Source of the DNA: Sporobolomyces roseus
Taxonomy: Eukaryota; Basidiomycota; Microbotryomycetes; Sporidiobolales; Sporidiobolaceae
NCBI GenBank assembly: GCA_016617785.1
Contig: JADILM010000003.1
Span: 744,001 to 808,000 of the forward strand
DNA: 64,000 bases
Direction of reading: 5' to 3'
Numbering within the stretch: the first letter of the stretch is position 1; every line of letters starts with the position of its first letter. The notes under the pieces are model-generated. The model was not told the DNA's origin and did not search any database. It saw only the letters and a program-made list of their open reading frames with translations. The position numbers and the translations under genes were made by a program. Below, in pieces: positions 22,864-33,806 of the stretch.

Positions 22864-24932
22864 ATGTCTCTCTTCACACTAGGAAACCCCTCGCTCGACT
22901 CGACTACTTACAAGGCTCTCCAACTCCCTATCATCAACCCTTTCAATCGACATGGTCGTATCTTGTATGTCGTCTCGTCGTTTCTTCCTTCGTCGTCGAC
23001 TAGCTCACTAACATTCCTTCGTATCGACGCTAGCTTCTTCGCTTGGCTTTCATTCCTCCTCTCCTTTCTCTCCTGGGTAAGTATCCCTCGTCGATGACAC
23101 CCCTACGAGCTCATACTAATATTTCGTCGACGTTAAACAGTATGCCATGCCACCACTCCTCAACGTTACCATCAAGCGAGACATGAACTTGACGGACGGT
23201 GAAATCGCCAACTCAAACATCATCGCCGGTGTCGCAAGTTTACTCGTTCGTCTCGTTGCTGGTCCTCTTTGTGATCGATTCGGACCTGTAAGTCTCCTCC
23301 GCCTTCTTCGATCTTCACGCTCTCGTCTGACTCGATCGATTCTTCCTCTTAGCGTTACGTTCTCGTCGGAACTCTCTGGCTCTCTGCTATTCCTTGCGGT
23401 CTCGCTGGTACTGCCATGAATGTGACCGGTCTATACTTCGTCCGATTCTTCATGGGTGAGTCAAGGTCTCCCTCGGTCTCTTTCCCCTTTGTAACACGCA
23501 CTAACTCGACTGATTTGTCTCGCAGGTATCGCCGGTGCTGCATTCGTTCCTTGTCAATGCCTCATGGCTGCCTGGTTCGATAAGCGAGTCATCGGAACCG
23601 CCTCTGCTTTCGCCGCAGGATGGGGAGATTCTGGTGTCGGAGGTGAGCAAACTACTTCTGCTACTTCTCCGAGCTCGAAGACTGATTCATCTTGTCGCTT
23701 CAGTCACTTTCTTCGTTATGCCCGCAATTTTCAACGCTTTCCTCACGAATCACAACCACGTCGAACGTGTCGCATGGCGATTGAGTTTCGTCGTTCCCTG
23801 TATTCTCCTCCTCGCCTGTGGTATCGCCGTCCTTCTCCTCAACGACGATACTCCCACTGGATCTTGGGCTACTCGCAACCTCAACTCGAGCAACATCCGT
23901 CGAGGTAGCGGTGCTCTCTCGAGCATTCGAACTGCCAATTCGAGTTTGACGGTCTTCGGACCTCCTCAACCTGGAATGGGATCAAAGCACCTCAAGTCGA
24001 TGCCTTCCTCGGCTGACCTCGAGAAGGGCGCCTCCGCTGTCGTTCGTCGAGGATCGGAAGCTACCATGCTTGACGATGAGCCAACTCAACCTCAACCTCC
24101 CGCAACTTTCAAAGCTGGTCTCAAAGACCTCGCTGAACGTCGAACTTTCATGCTCGCTGCCGCTTACTTCTCAACTTTTGGTACCGTCCTCACTGTCAAC
24201 TCGATCCTCGTCTCCTGGTACATCACCAAGTTTGGCTGGAATCAAACCAAGAGTGGAAATTGGTCTGCCATGTTCGTCTCTCATCTACTACTTCTCTTTA
24301 TCCGCTTCGTACTGACTCTCGACTATCACTCGTAGGTTTGGCTTACTCAACGTCGTTGCTCGACCTTTCGGAGGTATCATGGCTGATGTTATGTACCGAC
24401 GTCTCGACGAAAGAAGAGGTCTCCTCGCTAAGAAATGTGAGTAGACCTTCCCTACTTCTTCCACTCCTTCTTTTGACTGACTCGAGCTACTCCCACAGTC
24501 TGGATGAGCGGTATCTGTATCGTAGGAGGAGTTCTCGCCCTTCTTACTGGACTTCTCAACCCCAACTCTCCTCCATCCTTTATCGCTCTCATCTCAGTCC
24601 TCGCCTTTGTCGTCGAAGCCGGAAACGGTGCTTGCTGTGAGTAATCCTGCCTTCTTGAGTCTCTCTGGGTCTCATACTGACGATTTCTTTCTCTCTTCGC
24701 AGACGCTCTCGTTCCTCACGTCAACCCTCACATCGCTGGTCTCGTTGGAGGTATCGTTGGAGCCTCTGGAAACCTCGGAGGAATTGTCTACTCGAGCGTC
24801 TCACGATACAGCTCGGCTCCTCAGACCGTCTGGATCATCGGAATCTTCGGAATCGTCATTGGATCAATCATCTCCTTCATCAACCCTTCCCCCTCGAAAC
24901 GCTTCCCTTCCCACGCTACCCTCGTCAACTAA
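22864..24932 (+). CDS. Nitrate/nitrite transporter (NNP family, MFS), 515 aa
   Basis: Nine exons: 22864-22964, 23034-23076, 23141-23287, 23353-23455, 23526-23642, 23704-24271, 24336-24436, 24499-24636 and 24703-24932. The start is followed by MFS helices and the loop [15 protein letters not shown]. The two nitrate signatures are present as AGWGDSGVG in TM5 and GASGNLGGI in TM11. The long cytosolic loop between helices 6 and 7 (about 90 residues, Ser-rich, with RRGSGALS and RRGSEAT) is typical of fungal NrtA/CrnA proteins and a known phosphorylation region in relatives. It imports nitrate (and nitrite) with protons. No nitrate or nitrite reductase gene lies in this window, so it is not in a local assimilation cluster. 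Confidence 0.92.
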
Positions 24933-25332
24933 ATCTCTCCTTTCCCTTTTCACGAACGAAAGAGGCTGAGCCTCGAAACCTGTTTATAGTTTGATTCCTA
25001 GATTTCTTCAAAAGCAGTACACCCTCACCTTCCAACGGTTGTTAGACTATCTTACATTCTGTCCTCATATCATGCTTCTCCTTTGTTGTTTACCCCTCAC
25101 TCATGACGTTTATACCTCTGTCCCTTGACTACGACCAACTTTTTCTCAACTAGATAGCATTTTGCAAACCAATTCTTTCGTTCTCTCACTTCACCTTGAG
25201 CGGGAGAGTCCGCATTCGGGCTCGAGAGTTATCTCGCGTGCATTGGTGAGACGGCGAAGAAAACTAGATGTATTTGCGATAGTATAAGTGATGCGAACGA
25301 CGTGGGGATATAGACAAGAGGAGCAAGATCGA
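24933..25332. other. Convergent 3' intergenic region
   Basis: 400 bp between the stops of the nitrate transporter and dehydrogenase copy A. Nothing beyond expected 3' UTR sequence is seen. Confidence 0.5.
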
Positions 25333-26975
25333 TTAAGCCAAGCGGTAGATAAGCTTTTGGGCAGAGTTCTATTCGTCGATACGCATGTCCTTTATCAGCA
25401 TCGACAGCGAGTAATGAGGAGAGCGAGCAAAGACGGCTTACCTTTCCCGCTTTTTGAAAGTTCATTCCTTCGTTGACCTGTTCCAATCCGCCTTCTCGGT
25501 GTAGAAGAGGGTTCGACTTGAGTTGACCTGAAGTCATAAGTGTGGGCATGTCGACAGCAAGCCTATCGAAGCGAAAGATGAGATCAGTATTGGCAAGGTC
25601 AAAGCGTCGAAATGGAGAAAAAGCACTGACCATTCTTCAATCATCCTCTTATCGTCCTCCATCACTGGCCAATCATTCCACCAATGGAACGCCTTACCCA
25701 GAACGGTGTAAACGAGAGTAGTCTCCGTTTTGATCTCGGGGAATTCCTTGAGCCTTTCATCGTCGAGGGGAAGAAGAGCGACAACGTGTCCTTTCTGCGA
25801 GGCGATAGATTGAGCACATTGGTAAGTCGTTCCGTTTTCGGTGATGCAGTCGATGGCGAGAGTGAGAGTAGGGAAATCGGCAGCGATTCGAGAAGTAACG
25901 TCGGAATTTGCGTCTGTCGAAAGTCACACGACGTCAGCCAATCGATACAGACAGGGAGAGTTTGGTCACGTACAACTATAGAGCGAGTCAGCACCAAGGG
26001 ATTCGAGGAGAGGCCAGTTCTTCTCGGATGCGACAGCGATAACTTTGTATCCGCTAAGCTTGAGCAGTTGAATAGCGACTGTGAGGCAATCAAAGGGAGA
26101 AGTAAGTACGTGCGTTCACTAGAAGCCGACAGTAGCTTACAGAGTCCCACTGAAGAGCTACCTCCCCAAACAAGAACCGGAATGTTCTCTTTCGAAGGGT
26201 TCGAAGGCAAGTTGAGCTTTAAGCGCATGTAGAGAGCTTGTACAGCGGTGACTATGAGGATTTGATTAGTACTCGTCAGCCCAGAGCAAATCAAACAGAG
26301 AGAGTGAATGGAGAACGAACGAGGAGCGATACCGCCGGAAGCCGCCGCTTCTTCCCATGAGATGTTCTCGGGTACCTTCCACACGAGCGTCGAGTCAGTC
26401 TTGACGTACTCTACACACGACTGATTTGTCAGCAGTGAAATTGTGAAGAGAGCACTCCTTTTCTTGACTCACCCGCGAATGAACCGATATCTTGCCATCT
26501 TCCTCCATGTACGAATCCAGCCACTCGGTCACCAACCTTGATGTTCTCGACACTTTCCGCGACCTCATCGACACATCCGGCGAAATCGCAGCCGAGACGA
26601 GCGTCTTTAGGGGAAACGAAATCGCGATCTGTTAGGAAAAGGTCGATCGAACTAGTCAGTGACAGGTCATACTCACGGGCAGAGTAGGAAGGTTGAAGAC
26701 GTACGCTGGAAATCGTGAAGAGGTGACGGGGAACAGCTTCAAGATCAACACAAGAAACAGGATGCGAAGAAGGGAATGGTGCTTACTTTCCAATCAGTCG
26801 GGTTCAACGCAATCGCATGATTCTGTTCGCCAACTTTATTCGTCAGCAAGTTATCGCCATCGACACTAAGTGGATGGGAACTGACCTTGACGAGGATTTG
26901 ACCTGGAGCTAGTTGAGGGAGGGGGACTTGTCGTACTTCGACTTGACCTGGAGACGTGACGGTGATGGCTTGCAT
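25333..26975 (-). CDS. Zinc-type dehydrogenase/trans-enoyl reductase-like protein, copy A, 342 aa
   Basis: Eleven exons: 26975-26886, 26822-26787, 26705 (1 nt), 26628-26473, 26410-26321, 26251-26141, 26078-25974, 25913-25631, 25562-25442 and 25368-25333, in transcript order (ten coding blocks including the single base). Marks are ALNPTDWK, ARLGCDFAG, VENIKVGDRVAGFVHGG, APLTAVQALYMRLKL and the Rossmann motif LVWGGSSSVGLFAIQLLKLS. This is the medium-chain reductase fold of fungal trans-acting enoyl reductases (ToxD/LovC-like) that use NADPH. Catalytic zinc ligands of classical alcohol dehydrogenases are not evident. Copy B lies upstream in tandem, also 342 aa. The 1-nt exon is required to keep frame and is discussed in the findings. 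The substrate is unknown. Confidence 0.88.
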
Positions 26976-27479
26976 TCTTGTTCTGTGTTGCTTGAGAGTG
27001 ATGTGAAGTGATGGAAAGAGGGAGAGGAGAAGAGCGAGGAAGAGAGTAACCCAACTTCTTCGTTCTTCTCAACCCCGCTGTCCGAGAGTTCGAAAGCAAC
27101 GAGAATCTCCGAAGCTTGTTTTCATTCTCCGCGAGTCGTTTGTTCGGGAAGGTGAGCTCAGCAAAGGAAGTGACGCCGTGAGTTCTGTAGAGCCTAGGAG
27201 AGCAGGTCGGAAACGTTAGGGTCTCGGTGGGAGCGAGGTGAAGATTAGGTCAGCTTGGGGGAACGATTCGTTGCGAGGGTAGATGACTGATCCCCTGTAT
27301 CTCTTGTCAAAAATGATGACTCGAGCGCTGCGAGGGAGAAGGAGAGAACGACAGAGGAATGACTGAATGACTGAATATTTATTGCGTTTTCCGTTTTCCG
27401 TTTCGAGGTGTACAGATGAGCTTTGCTACATGTCGTTTCCGAGAATGATATGGTAGATAAGTGAGAACAGGGTGGATGA
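26976..27479. promoter_or_regulatory. Spacer between tandem reductase copies
   Basis: 504 bp between the stop of copy B and the start of copy A, both on the minus strand. It should hold the 3' UTR of copy B and the promoter of copy A. No gene is seen. Confidence 0.5.
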
Positions 27480-29108
27480 TTAAATGAGTTTGTAAGTGAG
27501 TTTCTGTGCACGATTCTATATCCGCTCAAAAAACTCTTCACATCAGCTCCTCCCCTCTCTTCGAGCGTTCACTATCGCAAAGACTTACCTTTCCAGCCTT
27601 TACATAATCCAACCCTTCATTGATCCCCTCCAACCCTCCCTCTCTCGAAAGGATAGGGTTACTTTTCAATTTCCCACTTCCCATCAATTCACTCATCTCA
27701 TCGCTCAGCCATTCTTCCATTCTCTTCTTGTCTTCGGGCATCGCAGGGAAATCTTTCCACATGTTGAAAGGTTTGCCAAGTACCGTATCTACTCCTCTCG
27801 AATTTCCTCATCAGCTTGGAAAATGAGAGAAACGAGAAGAGTGAACGTACAAACGAGAGTAGCTTCAACGTCGACGTGACTGTACTCTTTGAGGCCATCA
27901 TCGTTGACGGGTAAGAGAGTAACGATCTTTCCCTTTGAAGAAGAGAACGCTTTCGCCATTTGTAGAGTAGTACCCTTTTCAGCGATACAATCGAACCCAG
28001 TCGATAATTCGGGATAATCAGATTTGATCTTCTCTGAGACGTTCGAGTCCGAGTCTGTAGAGAAGATGAACGATCAGAACACGAGTAGAACTGAAGTTGA
28101 GCAGTCACGAGGAAAAAAAAGACTCACAATCGTAGGTGGAAGTCACTCCGAGTGATTTGAGTAACTCATGATTCTTTTCACTTGCGGTGGCGAGGACGGT
28201 GTATCCTGAAAGCTTGAGGAGTTGAACCGCGTCTATATCGAGAAAAGGGGGAAGGGGGGAAGATCAGCTATTGACCCGATCGCTAGTAATTGAAAAGCTT
28301 GAGAGTGTACGACGTACATAGACCGACGGAAGATGTTCCACCCCAAACGAGAACGGGAGTGGATTCCTTCGAAGGGTTCGAAGGGTGGTTCAAGTTCAAT
28401 CGCATGTAGAGTGCTTGAACGGCAGTCTCTGTACACCAGAAATCAGCATCTAGCACAGATATCGAAGTGCTGAATGAGAGGTTGGAACGTACGAGGAGCG
28501 ATACCACCTGAAGCGGCAGCTTCTTCCCACGAGACTGATTCGGGTACTTTCCAAACGAGTGTAGCAGTCGCCAAAACGTACTCTGTTTCCATCTCTTCAA
28601 CATTCAGGACCTATCTCTCTCTAAGTTATAGGATGGGAAACACGAACCGGCGAATGAACCCTCGTCGTCTTTCCTGCCTCCATGAACGAATCCCGCAACT
28701 CGATCTCCTTTCTTTACGTTGTCAACACCTTCCCCTACTTCCTCGACAGTTCCAGCGAAATCACAGCCGAGGATTGAACCAGGTGGGGAAACAGCGTCTC
28801 GATGCTGTAACGGGGTGAGGGGAAAGAGGGTGGTGACGTCGGAATCCGAACGGAGATGAGGGGAAATTGAAAACAAGTCAGCGAAAACTCGAGGGAGAGA
28901 GGAGTGGTGAGGACATACCTTCCAATCAGTGGGATTCAAAGCGATTGCACAGTTCTAGAGGGGAGCATAAGTTAGTGAGAGGTGATTCGGATGAGTGGAG
29001 GTGAACAATGAACCTCACCTTGACTAGAATCTGATCCTTGCCTGCTGTCGGTTTCTGGATCTCTTTGACTGAGACTTTTCCCTTCTCGGTGACGATTACT
29101 GCTTGCAT
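27480..29108 (-). CDS. Zinc-type dehydrogenase/trans-enoyl reductase-like protein, copy B, 342 aa
   Basis: Exons 29108-29019, 28954-28919, 28804-28648, 28582-28493, 28428-28318, 28232-28128, 28054-27851, 27788-27589 and 27515-27480. Marks parallel copy A throughout: CAIALNPTDWK, SILGCDFAGTVEEVGEGVDN, KGDRVAGFVHGGRKDDEGSF, TAVQALYMRLNL, LVWGGTSSVGLYAVQLLKLS, and a matching 11-residue terminal exon (NRAQKLTYKLI versus NSAQKLIYRLA in copy A). It is a paralogue produced by tandem duplication. Most intron positions are shared, but copy B has an intron at 27789-27850 absent from copy A and lacks two that copy A has. A polyketide- or fatty-acid-type enoyl substrate is possible, but no polyketide synthase is nearby. 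Confidence 0.9.
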
Positions 29109-29220
29109 TGGTTTGAGTGAAGTTGTTGGTTAGTGAGCAAGGAGGAGGAGGAGCGGAGAGAGAGGCGAACTTCACGCTTCCCCTTTCTCCCTTTCACTTC
29201 CCTTCAGAGCTAATCCCATA
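29109..29220. promoter_or_regulatory. Bidirectional promoter region (reductase copy B / Rdx protein)
   Basis: 112 bp between divergent start codons; it must carry regulatory sequence for both genes. No site is singled out. Confidence 0.55.
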
Positions 29221-29961
29221 ATGTCCTCAAATTCAACCTGTCAAGACTGTCAACCTCCTGCACCCGAGTCCACTTCAACTCCCTCCCTCGCTCAAACTAG
29301 CGAATCTTCATCTCTCACTCCATCTCTCGACCCTTTACTCGATCCAACCACTTTCGAACCTCCCTTACTATTCGAACAATCCCCATCCGAATGTCCAAGA
29401 GTAATCATAGAGTTCTGCGATCGATGTCGAGTAAGTTTCGCACTTCTCTAGAGCTCTCTCTCTCTCTGTCGTTCCTCTCGCTCTTCGCTAAACCCCCTTT
29501 GCCTCGTCAGTGGTTACATCGAGCAACCTGGACTCAAACTGAATTATTCCTGACCTTTCCTCCTCCTTTACCTCCCTCCGACTCTCCCGAGACGCCGGTA
29601 CCAACTCAAGCAGGACTGAAAGCGATCACTCTCGTTCCTCGAAATGCACCGGAAACGGGTGGGAGGTTCAGGGTTTGGTTATTCAGAGATCAAGTGGAAG
29701 GTCGGGAGAAGGCGGAGGAGGAAGGGAGGGGAAAGGGGAGAGGGTGGGAATTGGTTTGGGATAGGAAAATTGAGGGAGGTTTCCCAGAGATGAAAGTCCT
29801 CGTACGTTTTTCTTTGATTCTCTTCATTACGTCCGGCGAGAGTGAAGGAATGGAGAGCTGATGATAAAGTCGTTGAGAACGTGCAGAAACAGAGGATTAG
29901 GAATTTGATCGCTCCGAAACAGGATTTGGGTCATAGTGATAAACCGGGAAAGAATCAATAG
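29221..29961 (+). CDS. Rdx-family (SelW/SelT/SelH-like) thioredoxin-fold protein, 191 aa
   Basis: Exons 29221-29430, 29511-29801 and 29887-29961. A Ser/Pro-rich N terminus precedes the redox motif in VIIEFCDRCRWLHRATW (Cys66-x2-Cys69). Later come ITLVPR, GRFRVWLF, ELVWDRKIEGGFPEMKVLKQ and a C-terminal LGHSD, matching fungal Rdx proteins in which Cys replaces the selenocysteine of animal selenoproteins W and T. A Glu/Gly/Arg-rich insertion of about 20 residues (GREKAEEEGRGKGRG) interrupts the central sheet region. The redox partner is unknown. Confidence 0.85.
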
Positions 29962-30536
29962 GCGGCGTTCAGGTTGAGACGAGGATAGTTGGGTAGGAGG
30001 AGACTAGCCGTCGAGCGAGACAACAAATCGGAGGTGAACAGCGGGACAACCTTCGACCTCGGAAATCGACTCCATCTCAAAGTTCACTCGATCACGTCTA
30101 CACCGAACACGTTCGGCTTACATAGCGAACGACAGGATACTATGGCACAAGTCGGAGAAACGAGCTGGAGATGGTCTGAGTAGCAGACAGTCGGCCATCT
30201 TTTCGAAACCTCATAAGAGAATCTTGCGAAGAATGTTTAGACCTTCGATTGTAGGCTTCCCCTGTCTCTTGCCATACATTGTCTACCCACAATCTCCCTG
30301 CTCGACGATCTGCGAGATCGAGAGAGCCAATTGAGAGCATTCGGACCTTGCGAGTTCAAGTTGTTCGAATTTCAGAACTCTACGAGAACTTGAAATTCTA
30401 CGGACACCTCGTTCACTTTCACCACTCAGCTACTCGCTTTAAACGCTTTGCACAAAGGATCAACTAGCCACAAACGACATTCAGCGGTTCCCTAGTTCTT
30501 CCTCTAGCTCTCCACTTTCCTCATCATCATCATCAA
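29962..30536. other. Intergenic region
   Basis: 575 bp between two genes on the + strand. Short frames only. It ends in a C/T-rich leader with a small tcatcatcatcatc repeat just before the next ATG. No RNA gene was recognised. Confidence 0.45.
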
Positions 30537-31328
30537 ATGAGTTCTCTCAATTTCGCTCCCTGTACGTTCCTCCTATCCTTATTGGAACTCTCTATACACT
30601 CAATGATAGCTCTCTCCCTATAGATTCTGATCCACCAGACCACGCCCCGCTCGCCTCTTCTTCCTCGTCGAAACGTTCCCCTCTCGCCTCTTCCTCTCAA
30701 GCTCCCTCCCTCCCGACTTACTCCTATCAAGACGGAGCGACTCTCCCCTCGCTCCAATCCTCTCACGGTACCTCGTTCTCTTCCTCGTCGCAATCCTCAT
30801 CGCCTTACCATCCACAACAAACCTCTTCGAATTTCTCCGGCGTCGAAACTACCCTCAATTTCAGATTGGAGTGGTTAGCGGTCTTGGCATATTGTTTGGG
30901 TCCGTTCGGTGCCGTGTTCGAATTGGTTTTCGAGGTTGAGAATGATTTCATTAGGTTTCACGCTTATTCCGTATGCTCTCTCTCTCCCTACTCTCATCTC
31001 CCCGCTTCTCCGTACTGATGAGTCAACGAGGAGCGTACAGTCAATACTGTTATGTGCGGTACTCGCAATGATTCATTTCATTTGTTATTTCATTCTCTGG
31101 TCCTTCTTTCAAAAACTCTTATTCCTCCTAGATATCGCCTCATTAGCAATCATGTCGTACGTTTCCTCTCTCTCTCCCTCTCTCTTAGAGTTCCGGAGGA
31201 GCATGGAGCTGATGAGAGGGAGAGAGTTGGGAGTTAGGTTGAGAGCATATTCGGATTGCGATCATTTAGATAGGTATAAATTACCGGTGATAGGGACGCT
31301 TGCGGAGGCTTGGGTCGACGCTGAATGA
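30537..31328 (+). CDS. Small multi-pass membrane protein (Tic20/DUF4870-like), 192 aa
   Basis: Exons 30537-30561, 30624-30970, 31041-31156 and 31238-31328. A Ser-rich N terminus of about 80 residues precedes hydrophobic segments: LEWLAVLAYCLGPFGAVFEL, then SILLCAVLAMIHFICYFI with FFQKLLFLLDIASLAIM. The C terminus RAYSDCDHLDRYKLPVIGTL with AEAWVDAE is characteristic of the DUF4870/Tic20-like fungal and animal proteins. The last acceptor was chosen because it gives this conserved tail; several nearby AGs would not. Molecular function is unknown. Confidence 0.78.
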
Positions 31329-31759
31329 TCAGGATCGGGGGAGGAGAGTGTATGAATTAGGGGACTGTGTTATACTAGTACGAATTCAAGCGAGATTTAA
31401 AACGTTGATTTGGAAGAAAAAGAACAAGTCGAATCTTGTTGACGAGAGCAACGATACCATCTTGCGAAACACTCATTAGGAGTTTCTCGTCGGTAATTTG
31501 GGTCGGATAACTCTATGCGTCTGAAGTGGTCGGGCTGGAGAGTGCGAACAAAGTTGAAAGTTGCGAAATATCTGCGAGCGATTCCCTACTTTCATCCTAT
31601 TCACTTGGTTTTTACCTCATCGCGTTCTAGTTACACTCAACAAACAGCTCTAGTATCCTCAACAAGCCCCTCAAACAGGAAGCGGAACTCTTGATTGAAT
31701 CAACACGCGTTCCTCCTCAACTCGTCCCTCACATCTTTCCACCCCGACTTGACAACTGT
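31329..31759. other. Intergenic region upstream of Arp1
   Basis: 431 bp between the membrane-protein stop and the Arp1 start. No coding sequence is supported; promoter and 5' leader are expected. Confidence 0.45.
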
Positions 31760-33542
31760 ATGGATCAATTGAATCAACCAGTCGTGATAGATCAAGGTTC
31801 AGGAACCCTCAAAGCTGGATTCGCAGGTTCTGATCATCCTTCTTGTTACTTTCCAAATTATGTTGGTCAGTTCCTGTCCTTCTCCTTCTTACTGAGCTAG
31901 GAAACGATGGAGCTGATACAAAGTGATGAGGAGAGGTGAATAGGTAGACCGAAACATACCAGAGTCATGGCGGGTGCTGTAGAGGGGGACACTTTCGTAG
32001 GGAGGAAAGCACAGGAATTGAGAGGGTTGTTACGGATAAAGTGAGTACACGTTTCTCTTGATACTCAGTACGCTGAGCGAGCGAGCGAGCGAGGAAGGAA
32101 GGAAGGAGAGAAGAGCTGTATCTTCGCAAGGTTGAATGATTTCGCTGATTTTCGTTTCTTGTTTTGAACTCCCATTGACGCATGTTAGTTATCCAATGTC
32201 ACATGGTATAGTAACGGATTGGGACGATATGGAAAGGATTTGGTCACATGTTTATACCGAAGAATTACGAACATTATCAGAAGAAGTGAGTTAAAATCCT
32301 CACCCCTCTTTCGCTCATCCCTTCTCCCTCCCTATACCGCACACTGACTCTCAATGTATCGTTCTCATAGCATCCTGTACTCCTAACCGAAGCCCCCTTG
32401 AACCCCAATTCAAACCGCGAACAAGCCGCTCAAATCTTTTTCGAAACTTTCAACGTACCCGCCATGTACACTTCGGTTCAAGCGATCCTAGCACTCTATG
32501 CATCCGGAAGAACGACGGGAATAGTGTTGGATTCGGGGGATGGGGTGACTCATGCTGTTCCAGTGTTTGAGGGGTTTAGTATTAATCATGCGGTGAGGAG
32601 AGTGGATGTTGCTGGGAGGTAAGCTTTCGACTCTCTTGACAGAGTATGAAGAAGGGAGGGTGAACTGATGAGAATTGTGAGAGGGTATAGGGATGTAACG
32701 GATCATTTACAGTTGTTGTTGAGGAAAGCTGGGTATCATTTACATACGACAGCAGAGAAAGAAGTCGTCAGAATGATCAGTAAGTCTACTCTACTCTGCT
32801 GATGATCCTCCGTGCTTATCGCTGACCTCGATACGAACTGCACAGAGGAAAAGACTTGTTACGTTGCGCTTTCACCTGCGAAAGAGGAGAAAGAAGCACA
32901 AGGTGGAGCGAGAGGAGAAGAGTTCAGATTACCTGATGGAAACGTTATTCGGGTAAGCTCTCAATTGCTGCTCTCATCGCTCTCTATATATAAGAGAAGC
33001 TGATGAAGGTTTTTGTGAGAGTTTAGCTGGGGCCAGAACGACATCGAGCTCCTGAACTGCTCTTCAACCCTGAACTAGTCGGATTAGAAGATGCGGGAGT
33101 ACATCAAGTTGTTGTCGACTCGATCAATCGAGCAGATTTGGATTTGAGAAAGAGTTTGTTCGGAAACGTTGTTTTGAGCGGAGGTGGAACTTTGGTCAAA
33201 GGTCAGCTCCACTCTACCGAATCAGCTCAGCTCGTGATCGAGCAATCACTGATCGTTGTGAGTCGAGTTTGACAGGTTTCGGAGATCGACTATTACATGA
33301 AACGAAGAAATTGGCGTTGAGGGAAACTAAGATTCGAATTAGTGCACCTCCGGAACGAAAGTACTCGACTTGGATTGGAGGTAGTATTTTGGCGGGTTTG
33401 AGTACATTCAAGAAGATGTGGGTTTCGGCAGAGGAGTATCAAGAAGGTGAGTCTCCTTCGCTGTGAACTCATTTTTATCGGAGAAGCTGACTACCCGGAA
33501 ACGTAACGTACAGATCCCGATATCATCTTCAAGAAGTCGTAG
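31760..33542 (+). CDS. arp1: Actin-related protein 1 (centractin), dynactin filament subunit, 372 aa
   Basis: Nine exons: 31760-31865, 31944-32040, 32189-32285, 32371-32618, 32691-32779, 32846-32952, 33027-33201, 33276-33446 and 33514-33542. The actin fold is evident: [92 protein letters not shown] and [19 protein letters not shown]. The combinations GRPKH, TEAPLNP and the short basic end mark Arp1 rather than actin. Arp1 forms the minifilament of dynactin, the dynein activator, so this yeast or its filamentous stage should have dynein-dependent transport. The region around residues 210-245 ([14 protein letters not shown]) is more divergent than usual. Confidence 0.95.
32075..32106. repeat. 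Tetranucleotide microsatellite in an Arp1 intron
   Basis: A gagc run followed directly by a ggaa run inside intron 3 (32041-32188), which is one of the longer introns here. Length polymorphism is likely; no coding effect is expected. Confidence 0.8.
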
Positions 33543-33806
33543 GTATTCAACAAGCTTCAAGGATCCCTCAGTCGTTCGTAGTAATATATCCATCGAACGA
33601 TCGCTTAATCGTCGTCGTCATTTCCCCTCTCGCAATCTTATACCCTATGTTTCCCTCTCCTCTCACACTGGATCCGTTGATCTTCCTCTATCTCTCTTTA
33701 GACCTCCTGTCTTTTCATTGACCGGAGTTTCCGCGGTTCATTCCTGAAGGTTGTTCGCGCTTCAACCTCTTTCCTCTTTCTCTCTTCCTCTGATTCAGCT
33801 TTCGCG

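Noticed and set aside
26621..26705. Use of the whole 29-nt segment between TTTCCAG and GTGAGT as an exon in copy A
   Set aside because: It shifts the downstream frame and hits a stop within eight codons, whereas the one-base exon restores the paralogue's sequence.
25333..31328. Secondary-metabolite cluster around the two enoyl-reductase-like genes
   Set aside because: No polyketide synthase, NRPS, terpene synthase, P450 or pathway regulator lies nearby, and the neighbours are conserved housekeeping genes.
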